Part shown: piece by piece, positions 52,030 to 64,000 of the stretch
Position numbering within the stretch: position 1 is the first letter of the stretch
How the letters are laid out: the number at the start of each line of letters is the position of its first letter
Source: Hyperoplus lanceolatus
Lineage: Eukaryota; Chordata; Actinopteri; Uranoscopiformes; Ammodytidae
Reading direction: 5' to 3'
Assembly: GCA_026929865.2 (NCBI GenBank)
Contig: CM049405.1
Span: forward strand, 16,868,001-16,932,000
Length of the DNA: 64,000 bases
Made by a program: the position numbers and the translations under genes
The notes under the pieces: model-generated
What the model was told of the DNA's origin: nothing
The model's database searches: none
Seen by the model: the letters and a program-made list of their open reading frames with translations, nothing else

Positions 52030-52873
52030 GATTAAGATAGCCTGTCTCCGCCTGCCTACCTACTTCCGCCCAAATTTCATTTTACCTTCAGTAGTCAGTC
52101 TGGTGGTAGTCTGGCTTGACCACTCCCGCCAGCGTCTATTAAGCGCTGGCGTCGGCAAACAACGCTACGCCTCCATTGGCTGCTTCCCGGGGTTAGCCCC
52201 GCCGTAGATGATTGTGATTGGTTTAAATAAATAAAAACAGGCCAGCCCAGTTTCCCCCCCGAATAGACGGCTCTAAACGGAGTGCTTCCAGACCATACTA
52301 CTTGCTGTAGTTTGGTCTGGCTTTGCGAGACTAGTCTGGTGGTGGGGCGTATTAGTGAGATTTTTCCGAACAGATTTCTGAGTATCCAATCAGCGAACAG
52401 AAGAAGTGGCTGAGAACGATGAGGGTCGAAGTCGCGCTCCAGCTTCAGTTGAATGCTGCGTTCCCTTACGCTCGGAACTCGGAAACTTCCGACTTGTTAG
52501 TTCCGAGTTCCGACCTGTCTGTGTTCCAGTGCATCTGCTCGGGAAAGTATGGACGCCTACAACCTTTCACATCCAAATAACTAAACGTTAGGCTCTAGCA
52601 AGTTACCGTTGCCAGGTACCGGTAGATCCATAGACTACAATATGTAGTGAAGTCGGAAATTTCCGAGTTCCCTGAACGCACCGTCAACAGCCGGCTCACG
52701 ACCAAATATGCGATTGGTTGGATAATCCAGAGTGGCACTGCGCAGATCCAATAGTTTTAAACTTCAACAGACACCCGCCTCCAAGTGAGTGAAAGTTTGC
52801 CAATTACAGCACTTCCAGGCCTTCTGTACAAATGAAATGAAGTACGATGGTCTGGTAGCGCCAGGCTAGGATT
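52030..52873. mobile_element. Nested MITE cluster
   Basis: The outer left word TTAAGATAGCCTG and the outer right word CAGGCTAGGATTAA are inverted relatives. Inside lies a second element (about 52454-52681) with ends GCTGCGTTCC plus CTCGGAACTCGGAAA and their inverse TTTCCGAGTTCCCTGAACGC. GTCTGG and TGGTCTGG words recur. No coding sequence was found. The limits are approximate. Confidence 0.5.
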
Positions 52874-53130
52874 AAAGCAGCAACGAGTAACATTTAAATA
52901 TCTTTTAAACAGCCTCATGTTTCCTCTCATAATCATAAATTACCTTTAACAGCAAACGAGACCATCTGTGCAAAGAAAGACTTTTTTATATAGTTTTTAT
53001 TACTGCATTTGATCTGGTCGTACACCCAGTCCGATTTTCGGTTCACGCGTGCATGCTCTATGGTCACATATCCGTATTGGTCACAGATTTCAGTGCGGCG
53101 CAGGAACGCGATTTGAGAAGCCTATGGCTC
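52874..53130. mobile_element. Degraded copy related to the 18701 MITE
   Basis: GCAGCAACGAGTAACATTTA and AGCAAACGAGACCATCTGTG closely match the start and interior of the element at 18701-18960. The right end is not clear. Confidence 0.5.
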
Positions 53131-55560
53131 CAGGTGAGGGAAGGGGAGCGGGAGCCTTGTTTGAGACAGTTGTTTGTTCATAATGACTGATAACGGGGCT
53201 GAACCATCAAAGAAAAAAAGAAAATGCAATGAAGAAAAGCTAAAAGGGAGAGTGATAGGCGGGCGGGAGTTGCCAAGCAACGTATACACAATTTCACGCA
53301 GCGAACCTAGACTGCAGTGTTTACTCCTAAATGAATGAGCGGTAGCCTACTAAAACAAAGTTTACTTTGCCTCACCAGCATCATCAGATGACCATTATTC
53401 ATCTGAAATAGTCATTATTTACAACATAAACACATTACCTCATCGTGATCCATACTAACTAACTGCCATCTCTCGTTCTTTCGCTTGGTGAGAGGACACG
53501 GACTCGTTCAGCTCCGTGAGAGGTGACAATGCATCAACTCATTGCAATCAGGTGTGTTTAGCACTTACTGCCATTAGTTGATGCTGTGTCACCCATAGAC
53601 TCACAGAGCCGATAAGAGTCCGGTGCCCTCCACACTTTCAACACACGGACACGCACCATATTGCGTCCTGATTATTTGAATCTTGCACTCCCTGCACGAG
53701 CTAGAAAACAGCTTCACGACAGCTGGCGTCGTTAAAATACTACCGCTTTTGTTCAAAGGTGTCGCCAACGTGCCGACTTACTCGTAGTGGCTTTAAGATT
53801 TATAGCTACATCATTGCTCCCACTGTGGATAAGCAGAGGAAAAGCACATTTTAACAAGGTGTGTGTGAAAGAACCGAACTTGAGGATGAACGTATTCTTG
53901 ACCCTATAGGGTGCGGCCATCCTTACCAATACAAAACATTTATAATAAAGAAAATTGTTGTTTAAGCTTGAATTTAAATTGTGACTCTTTTGGATTTTGT
54001 TCTGCTCTTATGGATTTTCTTTACCACAGGGATTTCTGATTTTTTTTTAAAAGCTGTCTCCATCTGGAATGATCTCAATACGTGTGTATCGAGAGGCAAA
54101 CCGCAGGAGCACGCTTAATTGAGTCATGAATAGAAGCTGTTTTTATTAATAGGTAGCCATTTGTAAACATCCATGTTCTCATAGCTGCCTCTGGACTGGA
54201 GTGGCCCCTTGAGAGTTGCATGGTGACAGGACCTGCATTCAGTTATCGCCATCTGCTGTTTATCCCTGGGAAGGCCTACCGCAGTGAGTATTTTAAACAC
54301 AAGCACACACGCGCGCTTTATGACTAAAAACCCCCACGTCTTATTGGCAGCTGTGAGCATCTTCTTCGCACTACAATTCCAATTAAGTGCACATTGAGTT
54401 TTTTATGCATCTGTTTTTAATTACATTTCTTAACTTCATTAGTTTGATATCAGTGCACAATAATCTTTAAAATATCGCAATTAAAAATCGGATGATTAAA
54501 GCAGAACATAAATAGGCATTGAATAATTGATCTTTATACAGCCATCAGTCAAATAGGCCTGGAGAAGAAAAGCTACCTTTTTTACCACCTGTTTACGCTA
54601 TTTTAGAAAATGATGTGTTGTGAGCTATATGCCTTTACCTATTCTGGTCCTTTGCACTTTTTTCCCCCACGAGAAATACTTTTCTTTTTGGTGTGTCACT
54701 TCCTTTTGGTTGCCTAAGATAACATTTAGCAATTTAGCTTTGTTACCCTCTATTGGCACACAAAGTCCTTCAAAAAACAAGTGTTTTCCAAGTCATTCCA
54801 AACCAAATGTAACGGTGGATCCATTGAGTCAAGAAGGGTTAGCCTTCTACTGTTAATCCAGCATCACTTCGAGGAATGATTGATAAATTACACGTTGATG
54901 TATCGAGTCGCTCCTGCTGTGTTTTCCATTATAAGGCACTCGTTTTTTTAGTTTGTGTTTTGCCAGGTGAAAGTGTCATTAAATTGACCTTTACATTTTT
55001 TTTGTTTTGGTTTTTCATATTCTGGACCAATCTGCAAACGCAAGAAAGCGTAGGCCTATGGTTTCCTTGTGTGCCTCATGCGCGCAGAGAACATTATTAT
55101 CTCATTAACTAATTTGCATTATTTCTTGTGATCATAGTCAGATTAAAATATTCTCTAGCCTTTATCGAGCACCTTTACAGTTATGTAGCTAACCTCTGCT
55201 CTTTATTTCACGAGAGATGCTCCACACGATGAGTTCATGAAACATAGGTCAATCACGTTTGTTCAATGTCAATTTTAAAACAACTCGTTTTAATAGGGCC
55301 ACGGGGTTAATATAGGCTAATAGAAAAATAATAACTTACTTTTCCTGATAATAACGTAATTTATTATGTTTCAATCACATTACAGCAGATACAGAGATTT
55401 GCACAAAAGCATATAGCATACGGGTTATGTAAAATAACCGGCTGAGATGAACAGATAGACATAAAAAAGACTCTAAGGCTACATTACCAACATTAATAAT
55501 AACTTCTTTAACAGTAGCGTCTTGAAGGTCTGGTAGCCTAGAGCTTTGATAAAGTACAAA
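53131..55560. other. slc4a10-tbr1 intergenic DNA
   Basis: Mixed composition without a recognisable exon, RNA gene or repeat family. Some blocks may be regulatory DNA of the flanking brain genes, but nothing in the single sequence proves it. Confidence 0.4.
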
Positions 55561-55565
55561 ATACA

Positions 55566-55571
55566 TTTATT
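55566..55571 (-). terminator. tbr1: Candidate tbr1 polyadenylation signal
   Basis: AATAAA on the - strand, about 470 bases beyond the tbr1 stop. It is a plausible signal by position, and others may exist further left. Confidence 0.4.
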
Positions 55572-55905
55572 TTTTTCAACTGACAGGGATAATTATGCCA
55601 GTTTATGCTACACAAGAACATTTCATGTACATGATTATATTTATTTACTAATAGTTAAGGCTATACTTAACAGAAGGGGGATCGCTTTCTTTAAACACTA
55701 ATCCGATTTGTATCTATGCTGTATACATCCAAATCACTATCACCAAATGTTCAGTATCATTTACATTATATTCATAATTACAGTGGGTATATTTCTGACA
55801 TTACTGTGGAAACATGGCGCCCAACGCATGACAGAACAGAGCAGTCAGTAGTGCAATAATGTACACTTTGGCCTTTAGGTGACAGTCCTTTTTATCTTGT
55901 TTAAT

Positions 55906-56031
<126 letters not shown>

Positions 56032-56036
56032 CTTAT

Positions 56037-59827
<3,791 letters not shown>

Positions 59828-60100
59828 AGCTCAATAGGAAGCACACTTTCAGCTCCAACCCTATATCACACGCCTTACTCTAATCCAACACTATGAAAAA
59901 CGCCTCGCTATGACTTGACTTTACCGACGGCAGCAAATTAGCCAATTGACACCATCCTGCAATCAGGGAGGATTTTCTCTCCTTCACTCCCCCTGCTTTT
60001 CTAATGAAACGAGTAATGCAATTGGTTAACTCAAGGCTGTAATTTAATTAGACAGCTCTTAATTAGGACAATCTGTGGAACGCTGTGAGCAAAGTGATGT
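59828..60100 (-). promoter_or_regulatory. tbr1: tbr1 proximal upstream region
   Basis: The stretch upstream of the start codon holds ATTGG (60021-60025, an inverted CCAAT box) and two TTAATTA homeodomain-type words (60044-60050 and 60060-60065). No convincing TATA box was found. Regulatory meaning is inferred from position and motif clustering. Confidence 0.4.
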
Positions 60101-63100
60101 GTTTGTAGTGTGACACGGGCCTATATTGGATTCAAATTTATGGAATCCGACGGTTTATTTTCATTTATAACAAGAAAAACATCCCCCAAAAATAAGGATA
60201 AAAAGTACTATGCTTATAAAGGCTGTTTTGTCTTCTGCTGGCAGCCGTAACGTTCCAGCTGCGTTATTTACCTGTTTTTATCCGCGTTATTTACCTATTT
60301 ATGTGCCATGAGTGCCAAAGTATGTCTGCCGAAGAAACCAAGATATATTATTAACACGCCAAAAATGACAGCCCATGACAGGCAGTGCATCTGATGCCTT
60401 AAAATGTTTGTGATATAGCGTAAAAAAATGGCGTCCCACTGAAGATGTGTTTATGAGTCCCAGTGCTGGTAAATATTTCATGCCTTAAAGTTATGAGCCG
60501 TCGGACTGATAACAGAGCTGCTTCAGGCAAAGTAAATCTCACATAAAGTGAAGGGAAGTCAACTAGGTTTTGGGGCTGTTGATTTTATAGGCCTACGATT
60601 TAAAATCTGATTTTATAAAATCCACCTTTGTTTTTTGGAAAAGTTCAAATATTAGTTAAAAGTCATTTTAAGCCTGATTGACTGGTTATTATAATCAGAA
60701 CTGCACGAGAAAAAATAAATTTAATTTTACCTTCAAACTTACATAAAAAAATGGATTTGAAGATTTCTGAGTGGAGTTAAAATAAGCACAAGTAGCTTGA
60801 GTGTATTGTTAATGCAAACCCCTCAAAATGTTCCATCATTCAATTACACGATCTTCGGTGAGATCAGAAGTCCTCACAATGAAATAAAGTATTAGAAGGC
60901 TTTTACAAGTTAAAGTGCAGAAAGTGAAAGTGGCTGCAGCCAGCACAAACAACTCGTTTATCAACTTGCTAAGTTAACACAAACTGCTTTTGAAGGCATC
61001 GTACAATTGTATAAAGCCTTGATTATTTACCCTGGATGTATACATTTCCAGTCCATCTGGATAATAATAGACTACAACCTTTATGACGATTGTCTCGAAG
61101 AAGTGTTGATTCAACACTATTTAAACACACAGTAATTAGTTCGTAGGCCTATATACTGTGTATACATATGTATTTAATTATTATATTACATTTTTTTAAC
61201 TGTAGTTTGTGCAGATATTTTCAATAGCATTAAGTTCAAATGTCTTTCGCATAAACAAAATAGACAAGATATAAGACAAATTTCAACTTAAAAGCCCTGA
61301 CCCTTGCTTGAAAAACAGATCAAGTCCACTTCACTGAACATCTTTTGGTTGAGTGAAGCATCCTGCAGTTTGTCATTAACCAGCAAGTGTGCATTGTCCA
61401 ATGTGAACCATGGCATGGGTTAATATAGAGGACCGATCAAGGCCTGCTTCGCTGGCAGGTACATCCAGCCAGTTTGAATCTCTAATGAACAGCCATGAAT
61501 CTCTGATGCTAACAAGAGGGGCCATTAAAGTAGGGCTATAGGGTCCAGCAATCTATTCCTGTGAAACATGCAAGCACAGGCTTGTCTGTGCCCAGGCAAG
61601 AGAGGCCAATCTCTTCTCTGCCTCATTACGGGATTACTGTTAACTTCCATCAATAATCTTTATTAAGCAAAATGGGCTTGCTTTTTGTTTAGTTTTTTTA
61701 GCCCTGAACAAACCAATTGTTGAACACCCGTGCAGCAACTCAGTGTGCTCCCACCAGGTGCTCAGCTAAGTCCTCCTTTGCTATTGGCTCAGCTGGACAG
61801 TGGACATAACCAAAGACTAGGGGGGGGGGGGGCTGATTTGTTATGCCCGTGGCCAGCCCTGATAGGATAGTGCGAGTTAAAAGGTCTGCCTCCAGCCTTG
61901 GACAAACACACCCCATTGACCAGCTGAGCTTTATGCACCGGGCCCTTATAAACAGTGATTTTTACTCCAAAAATGTTAAACTCTTCACTTTAAATTCTAG
62001 TGCACGAACACATGTTATTGCAGGAATTATAAGAAATTAGATAAAATAAAAATCAAGATTTGTCATTCAAGCTATTCTGTTCAGTTGAGCGTAAGACAAT
62101 ATGCCTTTCCTTTTTTTCAAGCACTGATTGGACATTTTTTTTATTAAATGTTTGTGCCAAATATATCTGCTTGCCACCTGGGTCTAATCTAATCAATGTG
62201 AATGACAAGGAGAGAAAAGGCCTGAAAGTGAGCACCAGCTAAGGGACTTTACCTAATGCCCTGCACTGTCACTTCAATGATGTGATCACAGCACACACAA
62301 TGACAACAAAATTATAGCTAGCAAGGATATGGGGGACATAGTGTGCTACTCCAGTCAGGTGAAATTGCTTTTTCCGACTATGAAATGGCTTGTCTCTTGT
62401 CGGATGGGTAAACATTTCCTTGTCAGGCCAGTAATAAGGAATGAGGCACACTGGGCTGAACTAAGAGGATAGAGCCAAGGTTATTTGGGATTCATGACAG
62501 GTAGTGGCTTATATTACAGCGGCACTAAAAATTTCATGGGAATGCATTTAAGATGGCCTTTAAGTTATTTATATGTTGTTTGCCAGCCGTCACATTGCAA
62601 TTTCCATCAATAAATCAAATTGAAGTATTTCTTCCCTTCTTTGGCATTTGATTTAAAAAAAAAAGAAAGAAAAAAAAGACAAAACCTGTATTTACCTTAA
62701 GTCTCCAATTAACTAGCACCACTAATCTGGTTAAGCTGGTGGTGCATTGTGCTATGCTAACATAACCATTCCCCCCCTGTGGTTTTTTTGCCATCAGTGA
62801 TCTGCTCTGTCACAGGGAATCAGGGTGCTTGCTGGCAGAAAAGACAGCTGGAGGCCCGCTAAGGGGCGGAGTGGACAGTTGTGGCTTTTAAACCCTTATT
62901 AGCTTGTCCTCCCTTGAGGACACGCGGCCTTGCAGAAGTGCACTCCTCCACCTGCTCATTATTGATGTCCTTTAAGGGTTGGCCAGCCAGGCCAGAGCCA
63001 ACCATGATTCCTTTACCACAAAGCTCACAGCAAATTAACCCTGGCACAGGTGACCGTGATGTTCAGAGTGTGACTCCTGCGCCGACACCATACCTGAGCC

Positions 63101-64000
63101 GGAGATGATTTCACCTGAAACGAATGTTGATACACGTGCTTGTTGTCAAAATCAGTGAGTATCTCCTCACGATCCACTACTTGTCCATACTGTGTGTACT
63201 GAAAAGAATCCAGTGTTAATACATAGCCTAGGCTCTGTAAACGGGCATGTTGCTAACCGTATGGCCCCATTTGTTTACATACCCTTTGTTTACATACCAG
63301 TTTACAGAGCTTAGGCTGTTTATTAGCACCAACATGTTTTTTTAGCACACACACAGTACGGACAGGTAGCAGATTGTGAGGAGATATTCACTGATTTAAA
63401 CAAGCGTTCTCCAGAATCGCTGACTCCACCGTTAAGTGGATGAAGTTTGACTGTCTAATTTTGCCTATATTATTCTTTAACGATTTATAAATACAAAATA
63501 ACACATAAACACTGATTTTAGCGAAGTCTATTAATCAGATTCATTTTTACCATTTGTTTGACGGCGCATTTATTCACAGTTCTTTACTTGTGATCTCACT
63601 TCCTACGGCCTTTTTTGTTTGTAAAATTGTTATTCAATGTGCAGTTCAGTATGCAATGCACCACATTATGGGCACATGTTGCTGGTTATTTTTATCCCCC
63701 TCTTTGTACTGCTGTCGTTTGCTTCAACGTCACAGGAAAATGACTGCATGGTCATTAACACACACCCCATGGAAAATTGCAGTAAACTGTATTTCTATGT
63801 GAGAATGAAGCGCGAGCCATGCACACTATTAAGCTGAGCTCAAAAATCTTGAATAAGACAACAAATACAGGTGACGTCTCTGTCAAATCCATGCATAATT
63901 ATAAATGTGTGAATTCTGTCTCGTAGCAATTCTGTAGCAACAGAAACACTTATTGTACTCCTCTGGGTACAACAATCCCTGAGAGCCATGCCTACTACTA
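60101..64000. other. Non-coding DNA upstream of tbr1
   Basis: No exon or RNA gene was recognised. A poly(G) run of about 12 lies near 61820. Stretches such as 61320-61680 and 62480-62650 are non-repetitive and look like candidate enhancers (for example TTCCATCAATAATCTTTATT at 61647 and TTCCATCAATAAATCAAATT at 62602). A MITE copy lies at 63112-63436. Confidence 0.4.
63112..63436. mobile_element. TTAA-type MITE family, copy 5
   Basis: It contains GCTTGTTGTCAAAATCAGTG, ACTTGTCCATACTGTGTG, ATAGCCTAGGCTCTGTAAAC and, inverted, TACGGACAGGTAGCAGATTG and CGTTCTCCAGAATCGCTGAC, ending CTCCACCGTTAA. Both arms are present. Confidence 0.7.

Overview
The window is vertebrate nuclear DNA, most likely from a ray-finned (teleost) fish. 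It has GT-AG split genes, compact introns, long (CA)n, (TC)n and (GATA)n microsatellites, many short inverted-repeat transposons (MITEs), tRNA-derived SINEs and degraded LINEs. No bacterial, phage or CRISPR content was seen.

The backbone is the conserved block IFIH1 - FAP - GCG - SLC4A10 - TBR1 (human 2q24 order). From left to right: (1) 1-949, + strand, the last three exons of ifih1 (MDA5 C-terminal RNA-binding domain). (2) 2059-8762, +, a complete 26-exon FAP/DPP4-family serine protease (745 residues by my splicing) in the FAP position. (3) 10379-11623, +, proglucagon encoding glucagon and GLP-1 but no GLP-2. (4) 11.6-15.9 kb, intergenic, with MITEs and no sign of the dpp4 gene that sits between GCG and SLC4A10 in tetrapods. 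(5) 16022-49096, -, the whole of slc4a10, a sodium-coupled bicarbonate transporter (24 coding exons, 1068 residues), whose large introns are packed with nested transposons. (6) 49.1-55.5 kb, intergenic, with a truncated LINE and nested MITEs. (7) 56037-59827, -, a complete tbr1 T-box gene (6 coding exons, 684 residues). (8) 59.8-64 kb, non-coding upstream DNA of tbr1. All exon chains were assembled by hand from splice signals and reading-frame continuity. Each total is divisible by three and each chain is free of internal stops.

The genes fall into three functional themes: antiviral RNA sensing (ifih1), peptide hormone and post-proline protease (gcg next to fap), and forebrain neuron identity and pH control (tbr1 next to slc4a10). 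The most notable points are: a FAP-position protease that carries the DPP4-type Asp at the residue controlling endopeptidase activity, with dpp4 itself missing from its usual place; a proglucagon without GLP-2; a 1.66 kb nested-palindrome array enclosed by hAT-like ends with an exact 8-bp target duplication; an ORF1-only L1-like element lying inside a large inverted-repeat element; and microsatellites lying directly against a splice donor (slc4a10) and a stop codon (tbr1).
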